Shown: positions 37,050-47,713 of the stretch, in pieces
Layout of the letters: each line of letters opens with the position of its first letter
Position numbering within the stretch: position 1 is the stretch's first letter
Source: Prunus persica
Lineage: Eukaryota > Streptophyta > Magnoliopsida > Rosales > Rosaceae
Direction: 5' to 3'
DNA: 64,000 nt
Assembly (NCBI RefSeq): GCF_000346465.2
Contig: NC_034016.1
Span: forward strand, 17,272,063 to 17,336,062
Notes under the pieces: generated by a model
What the model was told of the DNA's origin: nothing
Databases searched by the model: none
Seen by the model: the letters and a program-made list of their open reading frames with translations, nothing else
Made by a program: the position numbers and the translations under genes

Positions 37050-39353
37050 CTCCCCCTTGGAGACCACTAATGATATGTCGGTTGTATCATTAAAGACTTG
37101 CTTGGAGAAAACCTAGTAAGGTAGAGAACTGATGAAAAGAAGAGTACAACAATCTGTATAGCATACTTATGGATGCTCCCCCTGATTAATATCTCCCCCT
37201 GATGTCTTCATGACTATCTTTTGGATTGAGAATCTTTCGGAGTGAGTGGATGATGTAGCCACCAACAATTCATATAGTAAATATATTTCCAGTGAGCTAT
37301 CTCTATGTAAATCATAGAAATTTTCAGAGTCCGCATATCTAATAACGCTTGGGCTATTTATAAGTTCACTTGAAAGAATATGCCCATACATGGTGTTATG
37401 CGGAAATAGCATCAAATATACCTCACATCATCCCAAAATGATGGTGATGGAGTTGAGCCTTATCTGGAAAATATGATGTTCGGTCCAACATACTTCCGGA
37501 AAATTCTTAAAGTGCCCAACGGATAATCCTCATAAAAATGCTTCAATACTTTCTTAGTATAAGCAAGTATCTCGTTGGCATAATGCTCGATCTTTAAGTC
37601 GAGACAAATATTTCTGGAATTCTTGAGAAGCTTTAATGTGTTGCAAACACATTATAATCAATATACTCACTGAGGCAATTTATGTACATTAACATTGAGT
37701 ACAGATTTTGTGCTTCAGGCACATGTCCACAGACTTGCTTCATGCAATTTCAATCCTTTCAAGGATTTTGTTTAAAGGGATTAAACTCTATGACACATTA
37801 TATAGCTTTAACCCAGCTATTTATATATCTTTAGGGAATCACTTCAGGTGATATGCTCTGTGCATTTAATAACCCTTAAAGATAACATGTTGGTCTTCGT
37901 AAATGTGCAATAAAGGGGCACAATTGAATCTATAAATATGGAGAAAACCCAACATCCCTTGTTTATGTCAAAAACATTGTGTCATACTGTGGGTTTGTTC
38001 TTTCACGTTCATTCTCATCTATAATGGAATTGCCTCATTTCATTTTGGCCAATGATATTGTCGACATTTAATAATTGAACGTGGTTCCAATCAACACAGC
38101 CCATTGATGATTTGAGTAGCTACTCCAAAATCAAAAATTGTCATTCATCAATTCATGATCCCACCATTCTCATTTGCATGCGCATGCATCAATTATAAGC
38201 ATTTCTTTGCTTTTGGGTACCCAAGCCACTTCATGGGGCTTTTATTATGTGAGAATGTGGATTATAACATCTATTGGAGCGTTATTTTACATAGGGCGTG
38301 GAAAATCTCCATTTAGGGAGTTGGAACATTTAGAACCCATATATCTGTCATGCTGCAGGCATGCCACAGATTAATACATACATGTCAATTAATTTATGGG
38401 ACTTTAACCCATATAATTTGCTATGCATTAGGCGTGCATAATATCAATATTGACATGTCAAAGGATTGTCATTTCGGGACTTCAATCCATATCATTTGCT
38501 ACGCAACAGGCGTGCACCCATATTGATCACTGCTATACCCATATTCTGTTTTTGTGAGACTTTAATCTGTGCAGTGTATTATCAATGTATCCAACTTGCA
38601 ATCTGTAAAATTTGCATTAATAATTCATGGATACATACAAGTCATTCTTTTGGAACGGACTTATCTCCCCATTTGGTTACCTTTCAAGATAAAATATCAA
38701 ATAGGTATATAAGCATAAAATAACACAAGTATTGCTTACATCCTTAGGTGGGAGAAACTTTTCTCAAGTATCATTCAAGCTCATATCAGCCCAGTAAATA
38801 TAATGTAGCGCTTGATGATCTAGTTATATCCTGCAAGAGCAAAAATCACAACTCTTTTGCCTCTGTCAAAACAAATAACCCTCATAGTTATGATTACTTC
38901 ATGGATTCATTCTTCATATGTTCATTCTAAAAAAATAAAATCTCTTATGAACAGAGAGTTATAAAAAGAGAAAAAATGCAAAAATAATGTGATATTGATT
39001 GCAAGAGAAGGTAAGCAATCAGGGAAGGAAGCTGGTGGGAGCAGACAATAAGCTCTCATATCTCCTAGTCTAGAAGGACCTCAGGAGATTAGAGCATAAG
39101 GCCGCCTTTACAATTCCCTGATCTTGCAGAAACATGATCAGGGATAGTCTTGCTTCCTGAATGGATGATCAGAGATAGTCTTGCTTCTCAGGCATATTAA
39201 GTGCTTACTGATAAGAAAAACAAGTAGATATCGCATCACTAGGTATGGAGTAAACTAGATGTCTTCTGTAAAGAAAATTTCGTTAGTAACACATTTATAC
39301 ACAAATACAATGAATAGGTAGAACCGGTGAATTTCAAATTAACCATAGGAAAA

Positions 39354-39414
39354 TTGCGAGATTCTCGGGATGCTGTTGAAAAAGTGCGAGATTCTCGGGA
39401 TGCTTTTGAAAAAG
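39354..39414. repeat. 30-bp tandem duplication upstream of the element ORF
   Basis: GCGAGATTCTCGGGATGCT and its flank occur twice in tandem, the second copy ending TTTTGAAAAAGT. A second direct pair, GATCAGGGATAGTCTTGCTTC-like, lies at about 39136 and 39168. These are the nearest repeats upstream of the antisense ORF. Confidence 0.7.
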
Positions 39415-39589
39415 TAGCTCCGTGAAATCCGTAAAGCAAGATCGGCTTTGAAAATAATGCTTGAAAACGCCGAAAGTGCCGACAGGCATTATTAGAGGCC
39501 ACGTGAAGTTTTGGACTCTAGGAAAGAAAAAGATAATATGGGGATTCGAGAAGATATTGGGGTCCTGAAAAACAGTAGCCATATTTCCT

Positions 39590-39702
39590 CCTATAGATAT
39601 GGCCTTTGTAAAACTTGATTGGAGCAACTGCGTTTCAACTCAAATTTCTTCATTTTCTGAAACTTTAGTTTTCCTAAGACTTTCTTCGAAACCTTCTCAA
39701 AA
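39590..39702 (+). promoter_or_regulatory. Candidate promoter and leader of the element's plus-strand ORF
   Basis: A TATA-like word CTATAGATAT lies at 39591-39600, about 105 bp before the ATG. The leader between them is CT-rich and AT-rich with no upstream ATG in good context. This suggests a separate Pol II promoter inside the element and opposite to it. Sequence resemblance only. Confidence 0.35.
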
Positions 39703-40254
39703 ATGGCTTCCTCTTCTTCCTGCCCAAATTATTTCAATTTAAATGATGCTCCAACAGCAAACAGTGACGCCAAAGTTTGGCGTCCATCCTTTGTATCCCA
39801 AAATCGTCATCTCACAGTTAATGATCCTGTGATGATGAATGATGCTACTGCTGTCATAGTAGCTAGGAATTTCATTACTCCAATGGATGAAATGCTGTTA
39901 ACAGGGAGGTCTGAGGAAGAGGCTATTAATGACTCAATGGCTTTTAGCATTCAGAGTGCTGTTTCTGTTTCTAACATGGCTGATCGTTTGCGTGTTAGAG
40001 CGAACGAGGTTGAGAAGCTGACAACTGAAAATTCGTCTCTCCAAAGAATGCTTCATGAGTCTCAACAGGAGGTTGAGAAACTTAAAGGAGAGAATAATTC
40101 CTTGTTGAAACTGGTGAGTTCGTACTCAGTTGATACACTGAGAAGGCTAGACATGCTGCAGGTCTCCAATGAAAGAATTTTGGGAGACCACGAGAAGCTC
40201 ATGGCTAAGCTTAAGAGGCGCCGTCCTCTTCCTTCAGAGGCTTCCAGAACATAA
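39703..40254 (+). CDS. Coiled-coil protein of unknown function carried antisense inside the LTR element
   Basis: An intact single-exon ORF of 183 codons, starting AAAATGGCTTCC. The N-terminal half (MASSSSCPNYFNLNDAPTAN onward) is low in hydrophobic stretches, without signal peptide or membrane segment. From about residue 90 there is a heptad-like coiled coil (VEKLTTENSSLQRMLHESQQ, VEKLKGENNSLLKL), ending in a basic KLKRRRPLP tail. It is not gag, pol or env-like by any motif I can see. I believe similar hypothetical proteins are annotated many times in Rosaceae genomes, which would fit a repeat-borne gene, but that is memory and not checked. An intact frame in a young element suggests it was under selection in the donor lineage. 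Possible roles (nucleic-acid binding, multimerisation, silencing interference) are speculation. Confidence 0.7.
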   Translation: MASSSSCPNYFNLNDAPTANSDAKVWRPSFVSQNRHLTVNDPVMMNDATAVIVARNFITPMDEMLLTGRSEEEAINDSMAFSIQSAVSVSNMADRLRVRANEVEKLTTENSSLQRMLHESQQEVEKLKGENNSLLKLVSSYSVDTLRRLDMLQVSNERILGDHEKLMAKLKRRRPLPSEASRT

Positions 40255-41050
40255 TGTAATTTTATAGATTTTACAGGGCCTGCACCTTCATTGCAGGTGG
40301 AAAAAATCTATTTGTTGTATGTTTCTGTAATAATAATTGCGCACATTCTTAAACTTGCACCTGTGGTTTTTACGTCTTTTCAAAATGACGGTTTGGAACC
40401 TTGTGCCTTATAGGTTCAAATAACCACATTGTCTCTCCCAAATTGCATGGTAGCCCGGAACTTTTGGCCTGGGCACAAACTCAGAATTTATTTGCCCTTT
40501 TCAAATGGACATGAAATATGAATTGAGTAAAAGCCACGATAATATCGCAATATAGTAGTGAAGAGCATTAACTACTATATACCCACAACTTCAAGTTCAG
40601 GATCTCTCATATATTTGGATCCATGGGCTTCCGGCCCAGGTATAATAAAATATGTGGGGAGCCTCAATTCATTATTTGAGGTTTATATTGATATTATCCA
40701 TTTCGCGGTGTATTCTTAACAACCGAAATTCACAAAATATATTTCTTCCTTGAGGTGTCGATTATAACAGAATCGAACTTTATTAAATTCATCATCTTCT
40801 TATGCCAAAGAAATATGTGGTGTACCACAATTTGCAATAATACCTCAAGGGTTGTCCATTTAATTGTTGGAACTTCAGGTTCTCAATACTCTTAAATTTT
40901 GAACTTCAGGCCAAAGCCACATATTCTCATGGTATGGACATTTTTACAATTTTCTGTACATATTCCGGGACTTCAAGCCCTTACATAATTGTCCATATTT
41001 TGAGGAACTTCTGGCATCTCATTTAATTTCTCATCCATGAGTTTAAGGAA

Positions 41051-41655
41051 CTGCAGGTTCCCTTTTGTATATAGTGACGGTTTACCCAAAATGGTTCATA
41101 TTTATGCATACGTCACTATTCATGTGAATAGTACTATTCATCAAGTCATGAATACGTATCTATTCATCTGCCAGTACAGTTATCATCAATGTGTACGGCA
41201 CCATGAAACTGCAGGTTCCCTTTTGTATATAGTGACGGTTTACCCAAAATAGTTCATATTTATGCATACGTCACTATTCATGTGAATAGTACTGTTCATC
41301 AAGTCATGAATACATATCTATTCATGTGTACACTACATCTGCCAGTACAGTTATCATCAATGTGTACGGCACCATGAAACTGCAGGTTCCCTTTTGTATA
41401 TAGTGACGGTTTACCCAAAATAGTTCATATTTATGCATACGTCACTATTCATGTGAATAGTACTGTTCATCAAGTCATGAATACATATCTATTCATGTGT
41501 ACAGTACATCTGCCAGTACAGTTATCATCCATGGCTCATATTTATGCATACGTCACTATTCATGTGAATAGTACTGTTCATCAAGTCATGAATACATATC
41601 TATTCATGTGTACAGTACATCTGCCAGTACAGTTATCATCCATGTGTACGGCACT
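41051..41655 (+). repeat. Tandem repeat of 158-171 bp units, about 3.6 copies
   Basis: Units begin CTGCAGGTTCCCTTTTGTAT at 41051, 41209 and 41380, and a fourth partial unit begins near 41527. Each has CACTATTCATGTGAATAGTA, an internal palindrome, and ends CAGTACAGTTATCATC. The units differ by small indels. They carry the hairpin GGAAC-TGCAG-GTTCC or a variant at the unit start. Non-coding, although one frame stays open over part of it. Confidence 0.85.
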
Positions 41656-41934
41656 ATGAACCAATACGGTACTATTACATCATTAAGGAACCCCAGGTCC
41701 TTATTCACATGTCAGGGATCAAGGACCTTTAAGTCCAATCACATGTTTACAAGTATAGTACCGGAGAGACTGCCAGCTCTCATATCAATATCATCATCAA
41801 GGATCTTCAAGTCCTGATGTAATTGTATGATGAGGATCAAGGAATTGCTGGTCCTGATCTGCATACTGTAAAAACTCATCATACAGCACATTTAATCCAT
41901 AAAATAAATTGCTGGTAAATAAATTACTGGTATG

Positions 41935-42165
41935 GACGATAAAACCCGCACCACACTTTAAATAAAAGTAAAGGCGTGGACGATAAACCCGCACCACCCT
42001 TTTAAATAAATGTAAATGTGCGGTAATTTAAATTCATAAATTAAACGTGCGTGTATGGGCACTAATTCTGCTCCATACTTTTAAATGAACGTAAAGGCGT
42101 GGACGATAAACCCGCACCACCCTTTTAAATAAATGTAAATGTGCAGTAAATTAAATTCATAAATT
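41935..42165 (+). repeat. Direct repeats with GGACGATAAACCCGCACCAC
   Basis: The word GGACGATAAA(A)CCCGCACCAC occurs three times (about 41935, 41977, 42101), each followed by TTTAAATAAANGTAAA. The last two copies share about 75 bp. They lie near the primer-binding end of the element. Confidence 0.75.
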
Positions 42166-42432
42166 AATTTGTTAGTATTAGTAACGGTCTCCCACTGATA
42201 ATATGTTTAGTATTACCAAGGGTCCATTTTTGTTAATGGTTAGTAATAGAAAAGCAGATAAATATAGTATATTATATTACCATCAACTTTTCATATATAT
42301 ATATATTATACTGATATATTAGTGGAAAGCTAGATGCGTTGGCTTTTCTTCTTTACATCAACATAATGGTTAGTATTATAAATAATAGTGCAGCACAAAA
42401 ATTATACCTGAGAGCTTCTCGTGCTGATAACG

Positions 42433-42898
42433 TGTTATAAAATAACCTAGAATATGTGCGATAATTCAGAGCTGCACGTAAAGTAGATGAGACACAGCAT
42501 TTAACGAGGTTCGGCTATGCCTACGTCCTCGGAGAGCAGCAGCAGTAACTTTTTCACTATGTAAAATAATAGGGCTACAAGTTTAGTGTTTACAATATAT
42601 GTGGCTCACTGAATTTTCTCTCTAGGAGAATTTCTCTCTGCTCTCTCTTCTCTCTTTCTTCCTTCTCTTCCTTTCTCTTTTTCTTCTCTTCTTCTTTCCG
42701 TTTCTCTTCTTATTTATAGGCTGAAATAATCACTATTCATCACTATTCATCACTGTTCACCCGTGACAGACAGACTCTATCAAAGCCGCCAAATGAACAG
42801 TAATGAACAGTAATGAAAACTCTATCAAGCCGCCAAATGAACAGTAATGAACAGTAATGAATAGTTAGTGGGCTCCACATGTTTATTCTTTTACAACA
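42433..42898 (-). repeat. Right LTR (5-prime LTR of the element)
   Basis: 466 bp, same ends as the left LTR, near-identical sequence. The flanking duplication TCTTT follows at 42899-42903. On the minus strand this LTR would drive element transcription; no TATA box was assigned with confidence. Confidence 0.92.
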
Positions 42899-42903
42899 TC
42901 TTT

Positions 42904-43166
42904 TATTTTTTATTTTTATTTTAAAAAAACGAAACAAGTACATAGCACAACGGTTATTTAAATTTGAAGGTTAATGCGTACAAGAAATTGCTTTGAATTT
43001 TTTCAAGTTCTGGCAAAACCCAATTTGAGCTGAAGATGACGAATGATAATTGGCGGTCATCAATACTGACAGCAGCAGAATGTGTCTGGGTTTGACTTCC
43101 CTTCCCTTCTCTTCTTCTTCTTGTGCTCAAAACAGATAAGCTGTCTGTTTTGACTGTGGAGGCAAA
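42904..43166. other. Rearranged flank between the LTR element and splicing-factor copy D1
   Basis: Two pieces that are separate in the paralogous segment are joined here. About 42940-43025 matches 55605-55690, and 43046-43180 matches 54998-55105 (upstream of MO-C). This order implies a deletion or inversion-mediated rearrangement on the D1 side before the truncated D1 coding end. Confidence 0.65.
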
Positions 43167-46100
43167 TCAAAATAAACTCTGGGTTATTCCATGGAGAACA
43201 TGCCGAGCATTTATCGCAGCTTGTGTGTTCTCGAATCGCAAGTACACATGACCAGCGGTATTCCTGCTCATTGACATGAATGTAAGTCACATGTGCAAGA
43301 GACAAAGGACAACATAACTAACGCGAACAAACTTACTTGTCTACAAAGATATGCCTCAAATTCCTGTATTTTGAACACTCCTCCTGAACATCTTCTTTAA
43401 TGTCCAAGTCAAAGTTTGGTTCCGTCTGCTCAAAAAGGAAGACAAATTATATAATATAACCACCAAGGAAATGAAGAAAATCTCTCAGTATCAGAAGAAT
43501 CCATCACCAACCTCAACTGCTGGATTAAACATATTTTTCAACAGTAAACATTCGCTTGGAACACCAATTGTATCTATAGAAGGAAGAGCAGAAGTAGGAA
43601 TTTGAAGACCAGCAACACCAAGTCCAGCGATACCAGGAACAGCGGTGATGGGAGGAACAAGAGGAGAAATCACTGCTGCAGCTCCCAGGAGTGGTGCCGT
43701 CGGTAGTGCCATTGGTAAAGAAACACCGGTGCTATTGACAGCCGGAGTGCCTAGGGGACCAGCAATACTGCATACAAAGCCAATGTAAGACCAACTAAAA
43801 CAATTCAAAATAGAATAAAGTGCTCAGAAAATACCAACCCTGATCCAGAGCCACTGCGATCCAATTTCTGCATGAGAATTGCCCGAGAGCGGGCATTCAA
43901 TGACTGTAAGATTAATAAAACAATACGTCAATTACCTTCACTCAGGTCAACAAAAAAAATTATGCAGTGCAGACACTCTTTCTATGCCAAACTATCACCC
44001 TTGGCTTTGCAGTGCTGATGTCTGCAATGCCTTGAGAGACGATGCATATCTTACTAGTTAAAGCAAAAGGGAGGGATAAGTTCCGAAACCAGTAAAATGA
44101 TTACAAAATTCATGGATGCTATGTTATTTTGAATTATCAAGCTCAACTTCAATAATCTGCTAGCAAAAAAACAACCTTGAATGAGCAATCTTTCCAATAT
44201 CAAAGGTTAAAAAGCTGGCAGGAGTGCAAGAGATGGTAGTTCAAATTATTTGTTGACCTTATTTTCCCCCTAGGAGAATGAACTCTAATCATTTAAGAAG
44301 TTAGAAATATATATCTAGTCAAATAAATAAGAGAACAATAAACACAAAAGATATTAAGCCAATCGAACCAACTATAGATACCATAAGCATCAAGCAGCAA
44401 AAAAGCTTAAAAGCAATGGAGCAGCAGCAGCTTCCATACATTCAACAATTATTCCCAGATATTACTGAGCCAGAGCAAACAGTTCTTAGCAATCATATCA
44501 GTCCACAAATTCTTTGTGTTAATAGGAAATAAAAACATAAAAGGAAAGATCTTATTAACCAAGCCACCACCTTCATCGTCATCAAAATCACCAGCATTTG
44601 CTCCAAGACCTTGCATTCCAGCTTGGTCTGTAACAGCTGACACCTAAATAGAAAAATGAGGACTCGGGTAGTTGAACTCCCAAATTACTTAATATATGGT
44701 TTTAAGCAAAATCATCCGTTTGGGAAACCATAAGGATGCACAATTATGTAACAATGCAACGACTTCTGAAAACCTGAATCTAAAGCATCATTCTAAGTGG
44801 CAACTCTGATCCACCCTATAAATCTCAGAATGATAGCAGTCTGTGACACATCGCCACAACACATTCAAATATTTCAAAAAACAAAAGCAAAAAAGGCTTC
44901 TATTCAGGAAATACCACAAAACTATTTAAGACCATGATACTAATAGTATCATCAACTAGTGCCTGTAGTTATCGGTAAAATTACGTGCTACAACAATCTG
45001 CACATTATGAGAAGTTCACCACATCAACTACGTGCTGCTCAATGTGCGCATTAACAAAAACCCCAGCTCATGCACTATTGCACAGTAGGCCTGCTGGGTT
45101 TCGCTACCTTACAGTGATCACACTGTATAATCCATTTGGACAATGAAAGGCTGAACAGAGTCAACAACAAAAAATTCCAACAACCAAATAAATGCATGCC
45201 ATGTTAAAAAAGCATCGCCAAATTAACCAGAGGAACTAACATACCAGTAACACACACAACCTAATTGATGAACTTGGAAAGAGTACACAATGCAAGCATA
45301 TTTCTGGAGGAAGAAGTATAATAACAATATAGTAAAGTGCCATTACCTTAATTAGTCGACCTGCAATCTCCAATTTTCCATTCAAACTCAGTGCATTTCT
45401 AGCATCTTCAAGACGTGAGAACTGCAAGCAACTGATTCAATGAGTTTGATTTATTCAATACAATTACAAGGAATCATATCCAGCATCTGATAAGAACAAC
45501 TGGAATGGAATTGAACTAAAAGGAAGGGGAAAAAAACATTGCCAACCCAACTTGATTTCATTGGCCTTTCAGGTTTTAAAATATTGTAACCTGAAATTGT
45601 ATGATGGGTTGACCCTTAACCCAACCCATGCCCGCACCTAGCTAAGGATTTGGCAGTCGGAAGTTTTTGGTGCCCACTCTTCTCAGTTTGAGTTGGGAAG
45701 AAACTTGAAAGAATCAAGAAAAGGTGTGCATTTGTTTAGAGTCGATTTCAAATTCCAACTCAAGCTATAACGAACCGGCAGTTGACAGTTTTCTTTTTCT
45801 TTCCTTTAATAAATTTCCCCTACATGGATTTGGACTTGAAAATAAATATAAATAAATGACAGAACTGAAGGATGCCAACAGTCTTTGAAGTTTTAATTAA
45901 ACCTGTTATGGATTGCTTGTTGGTTGACCTTTGGCTTAATATAACTAGCTGCATGCATACATTTATACATTTATTCTATATCCAGGCTGCTTAAGTTGAA
46001 AGTTGTAGTCAAACAGACCTGCACAAATCCAAAACCTTTGCAGTTGTTAGTTTCGTCAACAGCTAACTGAACCAGTTCTACAGGACCAAATGCTCCAAAA

Positions 46101-47588
46101 ACATATATATATATATATATATATCACATATTAAAGGGTGAAGTCAAAATGCAAAAAATATTCACAATTACAAAGACGAAATTAGGAAACTGTGAACAGA
46201 AGTGCTCAAAAGCAACCACAAAAAAAAAATTACATAACCAACAGCAAGCTTGATTATGTACATTATCCGATGCCAACATTAGAACTGTGTCAGAAAATTA
46301 CTCATCTGGAGGAGATCGTCTTCTTTTATATTGGTATGGAGATTTCCCACATACAGCTTTCTAGCTCCGCCAGAATATGGGCCTATCATCCCACCTGGTC
46401 CGCTAACCACAGATGTTGATTGAACCAGATTCTTCTCAGCCTCTGATGGCTTCACCATCACTGGTTGACCAAGAAGAGGCTGACCAGAAAGTGCAATCGC
46501 CATTGGTACCGACATTGCATCATAAAACTCAATATACCTACAAACTAGACAACATTAGACTCTTGGATAATCAAAAACCAATTGCCACATACAGATGCAT
46601 ATAATAGCGAAGTTTACTGGAGTCTCCACACATAGTTCAAAACAGGGAAAGAAAAATGTCCTATATGATATATCTGATCATCTTGACCAACTAGAATAAC
46701 CTATAGTATATACTATATGTACTGCTTTTAGTACAAAGGTGATCAATATAATCGTAAACTTTCTAAGATGATGGTGCAAATTTTGAACATTGTAAATGAT
46801 GTGATGATTCTACGTACTGCACAAGAAAACGTTGGAACAAGGAAGATGCAGCCATCAAGAAGGGAGCAGGAACTGCCAACCATTCCAAAAATGACCAAGC
46901 GACATTAAAAGGATAGTCTTATTTGAACCTTAGAATGAAATCTTTGGTTTCTTGTCAACACAACCATATAAATTTTTCATTAACAACCGGATAATTTAAG
47001 ACTCTCACATCATCTTAAACGCTACCATTGCATAATGGGTAATTGTTAAAGTGAACCTTCTGTTAACAACCATCCAAAGCTTTTGTCACCAAGACATAAG
47101 AAAAACTTACCCAACTCCCTTAGAACGTCTTGAATTGCGATCCATAATGAGGCGTACATCACGGACCTAAAAATACACAATTCAGAGCTATTAGATAGAC
47201 AATCATAGAAATATACTAACAGTTACATCCACAGAAGCACTTAATGGAAACCGTTATGGGTTTCCAGTATTTGGTTTAGTTGAAGCACTGCATCAGATAG
47301 TGTTAGGGTGCCCTTGAGAGCAGAAGGTGAAAATATAATGCATTTATATCAAAAAGTCCCTTTTAGCTAAATAGTTTACGATCTTTATCCACCATCTTCT
47401 ATGATTTGTTAAATGAACGAGAAATGTACAAACCTTGCCAGCCCTTGAGAAGAACTCGTATACATCTCTTTCATCTGCCTTCAGACAAATCTGTCAAAGT
47501 TGTTCACTAAATCTTAATGGTTAAGATATGAGAATGTGAAAGATAGAAAGTTCAAGATAACACCATAGAACGCATGCACCAACATATT
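43167..47588 (-). pseudogene. CC1-like splicing factor (RBM39/At2g16940-like), broken copy D1
   Basis: Exon-by-exon match to copy D2, but defective. The 5-prime end stops at 47588 inside an intron, so the RS region and the start are missing; the first recognisable exon is LKADERDVYEFFSRAGK (about 47445-47501). The donor after the exon containing YSGGARKLYVGNLHTN is AT instead of GT (46304-46305). The next acceptor is replaced by a TA run (46104-46123). The last exon runs NARHVLHG then ITQSLF and a stop at 43167, because foreign sequence replaced RWFAGKMIEATFM and the terminal exon. The middle (Ala/Pro/Val-rich SLPMALPTAPLLGAA region and CLLLKNMF) is well preserved, so inactivation is fairly recent. 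Confidence 0.82.
46104..46124. repeat. (TA)n expansion over a splice acceptor in D1
   Basis: Where D2 has CCTGCATATACATC (acceptor TATATGCAG on the minus strand), D1 has a pure AT run. The AG of the acceptor is gone. Confidence 0.85.
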
Positions 47589-47713
47589 TGCTCTTCTATG
47601 GACCTGACTTGTGCTTCACTGCTTCAGCTTCCCAATCTCAAGCTCAAATTTGCAGCTAAATTTTTTCAATTTCGGGTTTCAGACTTTCAGTCAGTCGCAG
47701 TGTTTGAAAAATC
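47589..47713. other. Sequence replacing the 5-prime part of D1
   Basis: D1 and D2 are collinear up to CACCAACATATTT, then diverge completely. D2 continues into its next exon, whereas this side runs into unrelated AT-rich sequence and then the minisatellite. It marks the truncation breakpoint. Confidence 0.6.

Larger units (their letters stand above)
37586..41855. repeat. Array of short hairpins with a shared TTCAG/TGCAG loop
   Basis: Many small inverted repeats with 4-6-bp arms and loops related to TTCAG are spread through the element interior. Clear members: TGTGC-TTCAG-GCACA (37709), TTGC-TTCAT-GCAA (37735), AATCC-TTTCAA-GGATT (37752), ATCAC-TTCAG-GTGAT (37838), CATGC-TGCAG-GCATG (38349), ATGGG-ACTTTAA-CCCAT (38396), ACGC-AACAG-GCGT (38511), CCTGCA-CCTTCAT-TGCAGG (40279), TGGGC-TTCCG-GCCCA (40624), GAAC-TTCAG-GTTC (40870), GGAAC-TGCAG-GTTCC (41049), GGAC-CTTTAA-GTCC (41723). 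The arms differ from hairpin to hairpin while the loop is kept. On the element strand the loop reads CTGAA/CTGCA. Function unknown. Confidence 0.55.
36584..42898 (-). mobile_element. Non-autonomous (LARD-like) Copia-type LTR element, 6,315 bp
   Basis: Two 466-bp LTRs (TG...CA) enclose 5,383 bp, with an intact TCTTT duplication. Orientation is minus: a polypurine tract (AAGGGGGAG, complement of 37050-37058) abuts the left LTR, and the sequence inside the right LTR on the minus strand, CGTTATCAGCACGAG, sits where a primer-binding site belongs. The last 150 bp before the tract resemble the tail of Copia elements (GGGGGAGATATTAATCAGGG; TACTAGGTTTTCTCC). No gag, protease, integrase, RT or RNase H frame was found. 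The interior instead holds a plus-strand ORF, a 160-170-bp tandem repeat and a long series of small hairpins. It is recent: the LTRs differ only by repeat slippage and one base. Confidence 0.88.

Noticed and set aside
37167..37415. Possible Copia RNase H/RT end inside the LTR element
   Set aside because: Some words recall the tail of Copia polyproteins, but no continuous frame or catalytic motif (such as YVDD) is present.
39239..39627. Two minus-strand frames (87 and 97 codons) just upstream of the element ORF
   Set aside because: They arise from a local tandem repeat (ENLA-type words), overlap the leader region of the plus-strand ORF, and show no gag or other motif.
38340..41855. CRISPR-like array from the repeated short words
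   Set aside because: Repeats are not uniform in length or spacing, arms differ between units, and this is plant nuclear DNA; the structure is a hairpin series in a retroelement.
43491..46515. D1 as a second functional splicing-factor gene
   Set aside because: Missing 5-prime exons, two lost splice sites and a replaced C-terminus.
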